Assembly: GCA_012295275.1 (NCBI GenBank)
Contig: CM022670.1
Span: 33,273,438 to 33,337,437 of the forward strand
DNA from: Chrysomallon squamiferum
Taxonomy: Eukaryota; Mollusca; Gastropoda; Neomphalida; Peltospiridae
Length of the DNA stretch: 64,000 bases
Direction of reading: 5' to 3'
In this document: in pieces, positions 12,601 to 28,000 of the stretch
Layout: each line of letters starts with the position of its first letter
Position numbering within the stretch: the stretch's first letter is position 1
Notes under the pieces: generated by a model
Told to the model about the DNA's origin: nothing
Database searches by the model: none
What the model saw: only the letters and a program-made list of their open reading frames with translations
Position numbers and translations under genes: made by a program

Positions 12601-15600
12601 TGTACAAAACAGACCTGTATATCACTCTCTCTGGTTTTTTGAGGAGAAGCTTAGTTGCTTTGGCTACATGTACATGTATATTATTGCTTGGTTTGTTCAG
12701 AGGAAGTGTGTGAGAGTTACTTCCAGTGAAGTGCTGAAAACACGTTTTGCTGACACTGTGATCCATGTGATTTGTTCTCTGTTATTGATATGACATGCAT
12801 ACATCATCACGCTGTCGAGGATAAGCAGCTGGCACTGACGAGGTGGTGGTGTTGGGTAGTAATCACAGATTTTCAACATAAAACTAACTTCAGCTGATTT
12901 TCACCTGGTACTGTGATACAATGATAGGCTAAACGTTCACTCAAATCGGTAATGTTCATTTAAATTTTATTGTTTAAATTAAAAAATAAGGTGTTTTTTT
13001 GTTGTTACTTTTAAAAATTTATTACTATACATATATAATATTTTTAGTGTTTTATATAATATCTGTTTTTGTTTGCAATAAAAATCTATATTCATATAAA
13101 TCTCAACAAATTTATAGTCAACTCTTATCATCTTATATCCTGTTTGTATCCAGTAATCTATAGCTATATTCATTAGTAAAATATTAATAGTAAAATCACA
13201 ATTATTAATAGTAACCTCACAATGTTCTTTTATACTTGTACTGATAAATAATGTATGGGTGTGTGTGTGTGTTTATATGTTTTTTTATTATATTTTTCTT
13301 CCTGGCTGTTTTTGTCTATGAAATATTATCGGTAATATCAGCTGACAGAATTATTTGATGCTTATATTGACACTGGTCTGATAGTGTTTGCTCAGAATGT
13401 TAAAATTAGATTACAGATATGGATCACGAGATTTGTCTTCATTAAGCCACGTTCTTCATAGAGAATTGTTAATGTATCACAGTCTTGTTTACATCTGTAT
13501 GTAGATACCAGGTAGCTTTCTGACCTTTTGCTTACCAAGCTGCCAGGAGACTGTTGCTACCTTGATGTGCAGCATGCTAGCACAAACTGCAGTCGGTGCC
13601 ATGTTGGTTATTATCTTTAAATATAGACTCGTGTTAAATTCCAAGGTGGTTAAAGTGCCACCGATAAACAAGATATCTGCTGATATTGAGCTGCTATCTG
13701 TATCTCTTACAAAAATAGTCTTCATTAGGATGTAATGTCAGTGATACAGAAACAGGCTGATATAAGAGAGTCTGTTGATTCAGTCCTCTATAATAATCAT
13801 AATAGGAACATTTTTATTTTTGAAAAAGAAGAAAAAAGATTATTTCTTTTTTGTTAAATAATGTTTGACAATAAAATTTAAAAAATATTAATAATAGTAA
13901 GAAGTGTATGTGTAGCAGATAACATGGAACTTGAAAAGTAAACAAATAACTTTAAAAAATATTGTTTATTCACAGAATTCACATACTTTTATAAAATAGA
14001 ATCAAATTCAGCTGTGTCAGGTAGAGTGTAATTGTTTTCAGCTGTTACTTACAACAGTTACCACCTTATATAATTTCTTATTCAATCTAATTAAAAGATT
14101 TTTATTTTTTGTCATGTTTATGAAACTGATAAATATTAAACATTAAGAAGAAAAAATCTTCTAAAATGAAATGTTTTCTTAGAAAGGTTAATTAACTGTT
14201 GACTGTAAAATTACTCTTAAATTCTCAGTAAATCTTTTTTTTCTTCTTAAATAAACATGATGAAAATCTAGAATCATTGCTTTAAACAGAAAATGATATA
14301 ATAATATACATTGTAACTAAACACTTAACAAGAGTTTCATATCATTCTTAGCAGATAAAGGGAAACACTACATTCATTTACATAAAAATAAAAATAAAAA
14401 TAAATAAATTTATCAGTATTTATTAACCTTCTGGGGTTTTTTTGGAACCCTTATCACAACATCATTTCCTGTAATTTAATATCAAGATGTGGATTTTTGT
14501 GTGTTTCTCTTTCTGTCTAATGTGAAAACATAGATACGTAGTAATTGGCCTGAATAAAACAACCAGACTTAAATAAAATTACCTGGCTTGTATAAAATAA
14601 CTAGGCTTATATAGAATAACCTGATCTGTATATAATAACTAGGCTGTATAGTATAACCTGACCTATATAAAATAATTTTATATAGAATAAACTGTCCTGT
14701 ATAAAACAACTGCACAACATAACCAGATCTGTATAAAATAACTAGGCCTATGCAGAATAACTTGTGAGTAAAATAACTAGGCCTAATAATAATTTGTTCT
14801 GTATAAAATAACCAGTCCTTTATAAAATAACCAGGCCTATGCAGAATAACTTGTCCTATAGGTATCTTTATCTATCTGTCTGTATAAAAGCCTTCCTGTA
14901 TAAAACTTACTAAAATGAATCAATCATACTTGTATAAATTTCTGTCACTGCTAAGACATAGAGCATTTTTTGAAATGGCTAACGTTACCATCATAATGCC
15001 TTGAACACCTGACATTTCTGATTACAACAGCAGGTGAAAAGTCAGTGTTCTAAGCACTTCCTTCAGTTAAGATTGCTATGGAATGTGTAGAATGGCTACA
15101 TGTTTTCTTACTCTACAACTTGTGAATCATTAATGGCCTACTGCCAAATTTCTCTTAATATTTGCTTCTTTTTCTTTTCTTTGTTATGATGTTTATAGAA
15201 AATTGCTGCAGTTACTAGCAGAAGAATGTCTTTTATTTTTATTTTTTTGTTGGAGAAAATGTTTGTTATTTCACTGATGCTTTTTTAAAATCATAGTAAT
15301 ATGTAAGTGAAAGAAAATTAGGGAGTTAAATATATTTAGGGAATAGAGATTTTTAGCATGGAATTTATTTACATGTAAAGTTAATCTTCATATATGTTTT
15401 TTATATATATTTTTTTTATGTTGATATTTCTATGAATGGGAATCAAAAATGATTGAAATGCATCAAAAAAAGATTAAAAATGAGTTCAAGATATGAAAAT
15501 ATTTGAAATTTCAGATTGTGAAATATCAAAGCTACACTACTGGTATACATTCACAAAAATACGTTTATATACCTGCATGAAAATAACACATATGCTACAC

Positions 15601-16340
15601 ACACACATTTGCACATACACACATTCCACCCATGCACATATTCACACACAATGTTTATTAAATATATTCCTGAAGAACATATCTTAAGAACCATAGGTAT
15701 TTTTAAAAAAAAAATTTAAAAATTAAAAAATACTGACAACCAGTAATCCTGTGATATTTTTATTTTTATTTTATTTTATTATTTTTTTAAATTTATTTTC
15801 CAATGAACATTTTTATTTAACTTTACTTTAACTCACCAAATTTTCTACGAATTTAAAAAAAATCAGGAATTACAGATAATTTTTTTGCCACAAGATTTAT
15901 GATAATTTTTTTTTTATCACAGGGTCATTTAGAAAGCAGGATGGTATCTTGGTGGGAGAGAAAAAAGCAAATGTTGTTGGCTTATTGCCTGATCTGATGA
16001 TAGAGTATTATTTTTAACTTTTTCTCACTGTTTTCTAATGAAAAAATATTCTGAATAACTTTGATAATAGCTGATTTCAGAGTATTATCTCATAGTTTGT
16101 ATTTCCTTACCTGATTACTTACCTTTGCTGTCTGCCTACGCTTAGATCTGTAGATGAAAAGAGAATTTTAAGAAAAGAAAATGTCTAATTGGATCACTGT
16201 ATTAATACTGTGTACAGCAAACCTCAATTTTATTGTACACTGTAACACCAGACAGTTCATAAATTAAATTAGATTCAGTAATTCAAAAGTATAATTTTTA
16301 AAATATTTTGCTGTGTTCATATTAATAACAGATTAGAAAT

Positions 16341-16426
<86 letters not shown>

Positions 16427-19400
16427 TTTTTTTAAATTAAATGTAAATAAATTTGAACCCACTGAAATGCTAATAGTGTTTCTAATAGTACTATATACAA
16501 AATTTTTCACACATTAGTCCTGTATTATGACGTACATATATATTTACATATGAATGTGAGTGATTAATTCACATAAATAGTAAGCTTGTGTGAAACTACA
16601 CTATATTTAGCTGTTTTTCAAAATCCTAATTATATACAGAATCTGTTTAAGGTAATATACATGGTTAATCAAACAAATAATTATTGGAAATGTGTCAAGC
16701 GGCTTAATTATATATTAGCTATACCTTATTTATTGGTTTTATTACCCAGCATATAATCTTCATGTAAGTTACTTGTGATAAGAGTCTGCTTGTTCCTTCA
16801 TCAGTTTGGATGCTAAGCTTATTTCTGAATAAAATATGACAGAATATTAGTAACTATTTTGGAAGATCATGATTTAAAAAAACAAAAAAAAAAAACCTTC
16901 GATTTTCACATTACAAGAGTTGAGTTATTATGCCAGACAAATAATTTTTATGAGGTGTGGCTAGCTTTATTTTGTGTTCTGTTGAAAAACAGTATCCCTC
17001 ATGTATGAAATATTATAGTTAGGATACTAGATGCAGAAAGAATATATGCTTCATAAAAAGAATTTTGTAGGTTTTTTGTTTTGTTTTTTTGGTGGGGGGT
17101 TTGGTTATATTTTGGTTTTCACTTTTCAGTTTATCTGTTGTGTTTATATTTGTGTACATCAGGAGTTTTGTTTTGGTGTTCTGTTACAGAACAGGCTTTC
17201 ACAGGTATTTTTATTTATAAAATATTATAGTTAGGATACCAAAAGCAGAAACATTTAAAAAAAACAAATAAACAAATTGTTTCTATTAATGTGTGTGTAG
17301 ATATATAACAGAATCACTAAGGTCCATGTTTATTTAAAGAATATATGCTTTGTGGTATTACTTTTTATCTTTCATCTAGCATTCCTGTTATTGTTATATA
17401 TATATTAGTGTACATTGTTCAGTGGTTTTAGTATTAATAAATAATACTGTTGGTGTTAAATAGCAACTCAACTGTGTCAGGATTTATAACAGAAAAATAT
17501 TGATTACTGTGAGTTAATTAAAGCAGATTTTCTTGTTACCTTCTGTAACTTTCCAATAATCATTAGCAGAGTAAAAAACTTTTGTTTCTACCTTGAGAGC
17601 AGCAGTTTAGGTATTCCACAGTTCACATAACATCATAGAAATACACTTCTGTTGTTCAGATTCTTTATTTAACTTGCGTAGGTACATAGATACTGGTAGA
17701 CTGTAGATAGGTATATTTATTTGTTTGCTGTTTTCAATGTAATTAAGTTTTCTCAACTTGTAGAATTCTATTTGAATATAGATACCATGAAATGTAAAAT
17801 AATGTCGTTAATACTCTGTTTTTTGCTGGGATTATTCTTCTAACTATAAAACAAGAATAGTGACATTAAATATTAACCAGTTATGTATTTACTGGTACAT
17901 GCTGTTTTGGCTTAGTTTGCTAAATATATATATATATTCCTGTTTAGTATATTTAATCATTTACCATCTTTTCAATAATCTTTTCAAATGCACTTATGCA
18001 TTAGGTTATCTTATGACATGCACTGTTTATTGGTCACTTTAGAGTAATATGATGAAAAACAACCTACTTTTTGGTTAGTATTAAATTTATACCATAAATC
18101 AGTAAATATATAAATAAATAAGTAAGAAAGGAAGTAAATGAGTAAACAAACAAACAAACAAACAAATAAATAAATAAATAAATAAATGAACAGTGTTATC
18201 TATTATTCCATCTTTAATCTTAACTGTATTTTGTAACATTGCTCAAAAATAATATAGTTAAACTAATGTTTCTTTATGTAACAGTTTTAAACACATATTA
18301 ACATAAAGAAATATATATGTATATGGTAGTTTTGTAATTGATGATACATATTTTCACAACATAAATAAAAGTAGAATTTATAATAAACTGAATATTTTGA
18401 AAAATGACAAGCTTGTTTTAAAATTACCTAAATTTGCAAAATTTATATGAATGTAATAAATAAATTGGCTAATATTTATTAATCTTGTAAACAGAATAGT
18501 ATCGATGTATTTATATATGTTTATATAAATCAAAGTTCAATTTCCTTTTATTTCCATTATATTTTAGTCAGCCTGTTTTATAAGTTTATAATAGAAATCA
18601 GTTGTGTTTTTTTAATTCCTGTTTTCCACTGCACATATTATATTTGTAACTTAATGTTTCTTTCATTTTAACAAAACATATGATAAATTATAAACAAAAC
18701 CTTTTTTATGAAGAATTCAAGAATTAACATTAAGAACAATAATATATTTACAAGTAAGTATATGAATAAGAATAATAAAAATGAAGATGAAGGAAAAAAA
18801 AAAGTGAAATGTTTTATTTTTTATTTATTTTATTTTTTAAATTTATGAATAGAAAAATAAATTGTATTTTTTTTTATTTACATATTAAAAAACCCAAAAC
18901 AACAACAACAACAAAAAATACAAAAATACACCCATACCAACGAATATGAAACTTTATTCTTACTACTGCTAAAATTATTATTTTATTTCATTTTTAATTT
19001 GTAGCCAGATAGGTTGAATGGTTGAAATGATTTCACTAAGAAACTTTATTTCAAAGAAAAGTCATCTATATATAACTGAGTTGTATATGTTTGAGTACAG
19101 CCTGTAATTTACCACACAAAATTTGATTAGCTTTGTCTGAATAATTTCCTGTCGCATTCTTGAAAATAACTGATTTGCAATCATAAAAAGGAACATTAGT
19201 AATCTAAAAAACCAAGCAATCCCAGAATATTTGTTGTTCCTGAAGATAGTCAACTCCTCTATGTGTTTTGAAGCAAATTTTGTTATTACTTTTTATTTAA
19301 TTTTTAAATTATTATTTTTTATTTTATTTTTATAATTTAAGATAGCAGAATTGATGGAAATTATATTACATTTCATCTGGAACAAGATGTTATTTTGTAG

Positions 19401-22400
19401 AAAACTTGTCAGCAATAGATTTTATTAGATAGGGATTTTTACAATTATATTATGTTCAGATCTAAAGTGTAATTATGATCTTGTCATTGATAAATTTTAA
19501 AATGGATACCAGCAAGTTATCATCATTTTCTTCTTTTCTTTCTTTTTTTTCTCCTTTCTTTTCTTCTCTTTCTTCACTTTTTTTTTTTTTTTTCTTTTCT
19601 TTTTTTTTTAAAGAAAAGAAAGAAAAAGATGATGGTATGTTGTTATTCATTAATAAGAAATAGAACAGAATTCATGGAAAGGATATTAGACATCACTTAA
19701 AAGAAATAGTTACACCACTGAAAACTTCTTTCTTAATAATATATACAGTAATTTGAAATTTGTTTTTTAACACTGTAAAACACCACTAAATAATCAGTGA
19801 TTAATATTAATGAACGAATAAATGACATACCAGCACTAAAACATTGCCTTATATACTAATATATATATGTATATTCTTTAACACCTGCTATCTATTTTGT
19901 GTTTTCATTTTGCTTGATGGTGGTATTCTAATTTGTCTTGCAGTTTGTTATATTACATCATACTAATTATTCCAGTTTTTTCTTTCTTATTTAGACTGTT
20001 TGGTTTTTAGTGTGTGTTTGTGTATTCTCTTTGTATGCAGCATCATGATTTATCATCATAGTAATAACTGTGTTACTGTCTGCTTATAGCTTCTCATATA
20101 TATGTAGATTGATTGCAAATAACATGAGGTAATCGAATACTGGAAACCATTAACATTAACCACTGAATGTGTGTAGCAGGGGAAATCAAAGCTTCCATTC
20201 TTTGTTCTCAAAGTCAACTATATGTGTGCAAATACTTTAATATTTACTGCATGTTTTATTGCTATGTGTATGTAAATATGGTTATAGCAAATGCGTAAAA
20301 ACTATTTTCTATAATTGTCATTTCTTTCTCGCAGTTGTTTGAATATGTCTGAATTTTGTTTGGTGTACAAAAAACACAAACATTTTCAAAACTTATTTTT
20401 TGTTTTTTCTTCCAGTTTTCTGAATTATATGAATAAAAGTATATTTTACATGAATGTATAAATTAATTGCTTTTATGAATGTAAAAATATATAAACTTTT
20501 AAATGTTTTTATATTTTTAATATACAGGGTGGTCCAAAAGTAGGTGGACTGTAAACGATAACATTTATTTAAATTATTTGTCATTATGAATTCTCAGAAT
20601 TATCTGAAAAGAAAACAGATTAAATGTAAATAATTGTAGTTATAAAACTATCAATAATATTGCACAAATACCATAGTTGTAATGAACACCATTGTAGTAA
20701 TGTAACCCTAACCCTCACCCACATACTGTCCACCTACTTTTTGACCACCTTGTATTTTTTTTTTTAATTCAGAAATATTTGAAAAATATTCTGTGCACAG
20801 TAGAATTCTCTGTTATCAAAAGAAAATCACACACATTAAATCATTACATTTATAAATAAGAATTATATAAAAATTAAGTTTACTGATGCATAAAAATTTG
20901 TGGGAATTCACTGTGAAATGAAGACAGATTAGATAGCCATTTAAGACAGCAGTCTTATCAACTATCTTAAAGTAGACTGTCACAAACATTTATCCATAAC
21001 AAGATTGATATTATAATTAAGCAGTTAACCCAGAGATGTCAAAGAAAGACACTGTATTTGGCACTGCTAGTCTGAGACCTGTCAAGTGGATTTTTGCCAT
21101 GGATTATGAAGGTAGTTGGGCCAAAATTCCACTGTAGCATAACGGTAATTAAGTATTGTATAGGAATAGTTAACTAAAGGAACCTTACCATCATGGTCTG
21201 AAGAAATCTTGAATTAATGGTTCAAAATGTAAAAGACATTCCAAGTTAATGGTTGAAAATAAAGAACTGCACTTTATAAGTGCCTATAATTACACTGAGG
21301 AATTATATTAAAAGATTTTGGAACAGAAAAAGAATTTCTAATATTTCGCTTTATGCATGTTTATTACACAGAACAAAGTACAGAAAATATAGCATCATTA
21401 TTAAAAAATAATAATAATAGTAATAATTATAATAACAATAACAATAATAATAATAATAAAAAAATTACAAAATTCCACACAGAATTCATCTAATAGAAGG
21501 CAAATATGCATCATGATGCCATTATAATTAGACAGAAATACATGTAAGGCTCAGTTGGGTATTATAGGCAGATATATTTTAATTATTGATAAACTTGGCA
21601 CAAATGCAATAACATGGTAATAAAGCCGCATACTGCATACAGTATTACCAGTGGCAAATATGTGCAGGTTACACATCATAGGTTTACATGGCAACAATTT
21701 TTTTTTCATTAAATCTCTTGAGATTACACCAGCTGCCCTGTATTTAAACATATTATTGTACAAAGTATTTTAGCAAAGTATCATGCTTCATTACTTCATT
21801 GTGCAAGTGAATGTGAAAGTAAGAAACTTTATTTTGAGGCTTAGCGGTTATAAATTGAATTTTTTGAATCTTAAAATAGACCAATTAGCTATTTGTATCT
21901 TATTTCAGCATTTATTCAAGTCTTTTTTTTTTCATTATTATTATTAATGTTATTATTATTATAATTATTATTATTAATATTTTAATGCCAACTGTTATTT
22001 TTGTTTTTCTTGACACTTTAGATTATAATGTTTCGTTCAGATTAATTAAAAGGTCTGTTTTTTTCAAAGCATATTAATATTTATATAGATCACATGCAGA
22101 AATATGAAATATTTCAAACATTCATTCACACATTAAATAAAAAGCCAGAAACAGTAACCTTTTTAATGAAATACCTTAAATGGGAAGACAAAATTAAATA
22201 AAACAGAAACAGAATGAATACATTATATTTTGTAATGAACTTTGGAAAACATGATACTATATATAAGTGTATTATAAATATCTGGTATGTGTTTTTTCTG
22301 ATAATTTAACATAGCTAGAAGAATATTTTCATGACCAAGTTTAAGAACATTAATTAAATGTTAGCATATATCCATTCCAGGCAGGTACATCAGCAGAGAA

Positions 22401-24987
22401 AATCTCCTAAAAGTCCTAAATGATTTATATCAAACATTTTCTCTCTCATGCAAACAGAAATTCTTAACTACCTTCAGTAAATGTTACATTTACCAGTATT
22501 TATTATTTGTACAAGCTTGATAAACTGTTTGTCAGTGGATACATACATTTATATCCCTGATATTCCAGACCAATCTGCATTTGATGGATTATTCCAGTAA
22601 AATGTTTTGGCCACTTTATTTCAACAACTTTCTAATTATTTTGGGAAACATTTTATTTGGTTTAGATTATTATTCTCATCAAGTGTTTGATGTTATCATT
22701 TATAGACTTGAACATTATGACTGTCTGGCGTTTCCACCATCACATTAAATGCTAAGCATGATTTATGTTTTTATTAATATAATCCAGTATTTTTATTATG
22801 ATTTTTTTTATGATTTTTATATCAAAGACATTTATGAAAATTACTATTTAATAACAGCCTTACAGAAAACCTGACACAACAAAAACAAAACAAAAAAACA
22901 ACAACATTTATAATAATAAAAAAAATAAAAAAAAGTATAATAGATATCCTTCAAAATAATTATGTAACAAAAGTAAGGAGTAATTGAAATTTATATGCAT
23001 AAGATAAAGATACCAATAATAAATAAATTATTAAATAATTAATCCTATGTCAAATAAAAAATCATAAATAGATCAAACCTGACTTAATACAAGTGATAAT
23101 TATTTAACAAAGCAGTTTCCATCAATAAATAATGAAGAATTTGTTTAACACAGAATACTTTTCATTAGTTGTAAGTGTATTATTATTAAAATACATTTTT
23201 TAAGGTAATAAATACAAAATTAAAGAACTGGACCATTTTTATGTCTGTTTGTTTTTTTTTTTTTTTTTTTTTCATTCTTTTCAGTTTACTGAATTTGTAT
23301 TTAATGCAGGAATTTTTTTTTTAAATCTTTTATTCTTTCTTTTTTATAAAAAAATGTTCTTTTGTTTAAAGTGCATATTTCATCGTGGTTTGTTTGTGGT
23401 ATGTTTTTTTTGTGTGTGTGTGGTGTGTGCTTTAAAACAAACAGAATCTGGCTGCTGTTGGCTATGATTACACCAAACATGTTGACTGAGAAGAAATCTA
23501 ATTACTGCTTAAAGCACATTTTAAATTTTTTTTTTTCAGTCTTGTTACACACTTTTTTTTTTTTTTTAAAGATTTCCATAGACTAGCCAAAATAAATTTT
23601 TGTTTGATTGTTTGTTTTATTTTTTAAATTTCCTGTTAATTTTTTTCACTCATATATAACCATAAAATAAAAATGGTCAAGAATAAAAAATAAAAAATTA
23701 TATTATTTGCATACAAGAGACAGATCTGTGGTTAATGGATAGAGTAAAAATCAAATTTGAGATTCTGACACGAATGATTATGAAAGCGTATAGTGTTCAG
23801 GGCTATTCTTGGACAGACAAGCTGACACGCTTAAGATACTGGTAATTCCAGGAACCTGTGTCTTTTATTTTCCATTAGCATGGTTCTGTAGAGCTGTCAT
23901 ACTACATGTTTCAGCGAATCCTTAAGGTGTCTCTGAGACTTCTGGATTTCCAAAGATATCTCATTTATGTCCACATACATTTTGGTGCCTGTCATCATGA
24001 TTCAGAATTCAGAAGAAAAAAAATTGTATCTAAAGGGTTAGTCAAGTCTCTATAGACTCTAGTTCCTGTTTCAAAGTGGTCCTTCAAAGGATAGAATATT
24101 TCTAGTCTAATTGAGAGGTAACTTCATAACCTCTGTTTGTCTGTCATATTTACCGTGCAGGCTTGTGATGGTAAACTTTGTATTGTCTTTGGATTTGTAC
24201 ATTTTAATATGTTTCACTATTATTTTGTGAAACTATTTTGTACATAAAGAATTTTAATATACATTCAATTTCTATTTCAGATTTTGATATGATAGTTTTG
24301 TCTTTTTTACTGTCAGTGTTTTGTGAGAGTTTATTATGATATTTATAATAATAATACACAGAATGATTAAACTTTTAAAGAAATACAGTTAAAAAAAACC
24401 CAGCAAAAAACAGTCACATATTGATGTCACATCAATATGTATCAGTCATTCAACTGAATGCATTCAGATGCATTATAAGCAAAAGCAAATATTGTTACAG
24501 GTCAATTAATTTTTTTTTTTTTTTTTTTTTTTTCTGTTTGTATTCCAAATATTTCAGTTATTCCATAGCTGATTTATTTCTTCTCAGACACTATTCAAAG
24601 CACATTTTTGCTACTTGTAATCAGCAGGGGCATCTTTCTTAGAGTTCCAGTACATGTATTTGTAATCAGTTGGAAGCTGTAGTTATTGCTTGATGAAACA
24701 CAGCATCAGCATACTATTGTTATAATGCATAGAACAGCTTGTCCACTCCAGGCTCAATTGCCAGTTTCTGGTTGGCTGACTTGTGCAAATTTGATGGTAA
24801 TTGTCAGGATACGGCTCTGCTTGCTGTGTTTTTGAGCATCCATCCTTCAGGTTAGACTGATCACAAGATCTATCGCCTCCAGTCAGGTGGTATTAAATGA
24901 ATTAAGTTGCAGACATTTGAAATCCATGCCTTTTCCTGTAGTCTGGCATAAACCAGACATGAATCTCTTTTGTGGTGTATTTGTATG

Positions 24988-25018
<31 letters not shown>

Positions 25019-28000
25019 TTTTGTGTGTGTGTGTGTGTGTGTGTATTTTGATGCATGTTTGGATTTTATATATGGCTAACAATGAGAAAGAAAAAAAGAA
25101 TTTGCTTTTATGAATAAAATAAAATATCTTTAATGTTTATTCATTGAAACCTTTCATTTTTTAGTTATAATTTTTTTTAAATAATCATAAAATATCTTAG
25201 TTTTTTTTCTTTCTTGAAAACATTAAAATCATTTAAAAAGAAAAACAACATTCTGAATATAATAATTTAGTGTAATATAAAACAGCAGTATTTAAAGTAA
25301 CTAAATAAATAATAATAACTATTATTTATTCAGTTTTATCCTTGAAAGGTGTCATTTTTTATTTTTTTTTTTTTTTTTGAAACACAGAAAACAGCTAAAT
25401 AATCTGATCTTTGGTACAAAAGCATGTCTTCACCATGTTTCACTTCAGTGTGAATTGTCACCATGAAGTTTGATTACAAAATAAATTTAGTACATGACCT
25501 TTTCACATCCCAGTGAATAATAACATTACATTACCCATGGGAAGACCCTGTGTGATTCACTAAGCATTGCTCATTAGCTTGTATTATCACAGTCTTAATA
25601 ATCTTGAGTATTGACATTTTTGCTTCATATTAAATAAACAGACCTGTTGTCTTTAGTGTGCATAGATGAATGAAACATTTACAGTTTGGCATGGATTTTG
25701 TTTTTGCTTGTTTTCCATGACATCAGATCAAGCCAGTATAGTATAAATAAAATTTTCACTTTGCCTTTGCTCATAATGAAAGTACTTACTTACAGTATTG
25801 GATTTTAACAAAAAAAATTGGTTTGTAATCCCAGATAATTAGCAACACAGAAAATTATATTTTTTGCTCTAAAAAAAAATTTGGAAATGTGTTTTGAGTC
25901 CAGTAAAACCTTTTCAGTATATGAAGAAGCACTTGAAATTGCGATGCATTTTTTTGAATTTACTATAGCCTATTAAAATTTCTGTGGTGTTTTATAGAGT
26001 TCTAAGTGACAAAAACCAGATGTTGTTCAGGCAAAGCTTGACATTTTAGAGAATAATAAAATTTCAGAGTGAATTCATGAATAAAATTTAAGAAACTTTT
26101 TTATTTAATTTTTTTAAAATTATTTTTGTTGCTTTTATGCATACCATTTGTGTATTATATTACTATATTATATTAACTCATCATAAATAGTTGGACTACT
26201 TTTAAAATTGATGCATAATAAATTATTCACATTTTTGTATGATTATTCAGTTTTTTTTAAAAAGACAGTAATATCAGATTCATTTCTGAAAGGTTAAATT
26301 TGTACAATATTTATAATTTAAAAATAATAATATTAAAAATCCATGTGAATGGTTTTGTATTATTTTATCTTTTATTCAAAATGTTTTTGTAATTGTGTTA
26401 AAATGATACACCTTTGTTTCCAGTGATAGAATTCTTCGGCTAAGGTATAATAGGTAGTGGGAGGGCAAGACTTAGGTCTGAATGCTACATTTGCTTGTCA
26501 CACCAGGATTTTATTGGTGAACATTTCTGATATTAAGTTGTCTGAAATCCGTTAAAATATTGAATTAGTAGCAGAATTGTAAACTGATTTCGTTGACAGT
26601 TGAGAGTGGATTTTCTGTAAGTGATATTTGCCAATTTGAAGGCACATCATTGGTTTCGTACTATATAGTGAAGGTTCTTTGATTTTCTGTAGTAAGGATG
26701 TTGCCATGATTGGTTTTCTGTCAGGAATGGATGTAATATACAAGTACATGTATGCTTTTCTATGACATTTTTCAATATTGGCAGCAGTGAAACTGTAACT
26801 CAGAAGATATGATATATGATTATAATGTTTATGTAGCTGCAAAGTTCATCGAAGGGCAAGTGTAGGTGTACATCAAAAGCAAGAACTGTGACAAGTCTGA
26901 AATAAATACCCTCATAATTTTGTATGTATATGTGTGTATGTATGTTTTGTGTGTGTGTATGTGTGAAAATTGTGTGTGTGTGTATGTGTGTAAGTTTGTG
27001 TGTCTACATCTGTGTATATTAAACATTATTTTGTAAACTTTATAACTTTTGCAAGTGTGTATCTTTTTTCCTTTTCCCGGTATTTATTTTTCGTTTTATT
27101 TATTCATTATTATTTTTAAAATATTTTTTATTCTTTAATTCATTATAGTTTTTAACTGAAGCTTATTATCAGTTTAGAACTTTCATTGTTCTGCATTTCA
27201 GCTTTTAAAAAAAAAAAAAAAAATGGTCATCTTCCAGTAATTTAGTTACATGTATGAAAATTGCTTCCAGTGCCTCATGGGCTTGATTTTGCAGTATTAT
27301 AATTTGACTGTGAAACCTTTCATGAAAGCCTTTTGGACTTGCTACTTTTTCAAAGTATTTGAAATTCATGAATTTGTAGTTGAATTTTTCTTCACAAATT
27401 GCTCATTTGTGAGCAGCTGAGGCAGATAAAATTTGTGTGAGCTGAGCTAATCAGTAGGACAGTTTGAAGACAATTTATTGTGGCTTAATATTTAGTTTCA
27501 CTAGCTATACTGAAATTCTTTATTAGTATTTTTTTTTTTATTTGAGGGTTCTGTTTTTTTGTAGTTTTTTTAAATAAATTTTTTTAAATAAATTTTATTT
27601 TCTGCTCTGTTGCTCTGTTTTTCTGTTTTGTTTTCTTTTTCATTGTGTGTGATTTTAAGATAAAATATATAAAACTATTGCATGTGACCGTTTTTTCTGT
27701 TGGACATCAGGTTTCATTTGATTGATCTGTTGTTTCTTTTGGTACTTCTGTAATTGATAAAACGAATCATTAAAAGTTTTGTTATAACCAAAATGTATCA
27801 GAAAGGGGTTAAAGTTGTTTTGCATTTTGTTATGACTGTTGAATTCAATACTTGTTGTTCTGATAATTCAGTTTTTGATCCCCAAGAACATAAAAGGGTA
27901 AAAATTATATGAAACTAAATTTTTTTTTTTTTAACTACAAATATATTCCAGACATTATTTCAAATTGATCATTACAAATGAAAATGTTAAAAATAGAAAT

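Noticed and set aside
20700-20722. Interstitial telomere repeat (CCCTAA)
   Set aside because: Only about two units, located inside the end of a MITE; too short to call telomeric.
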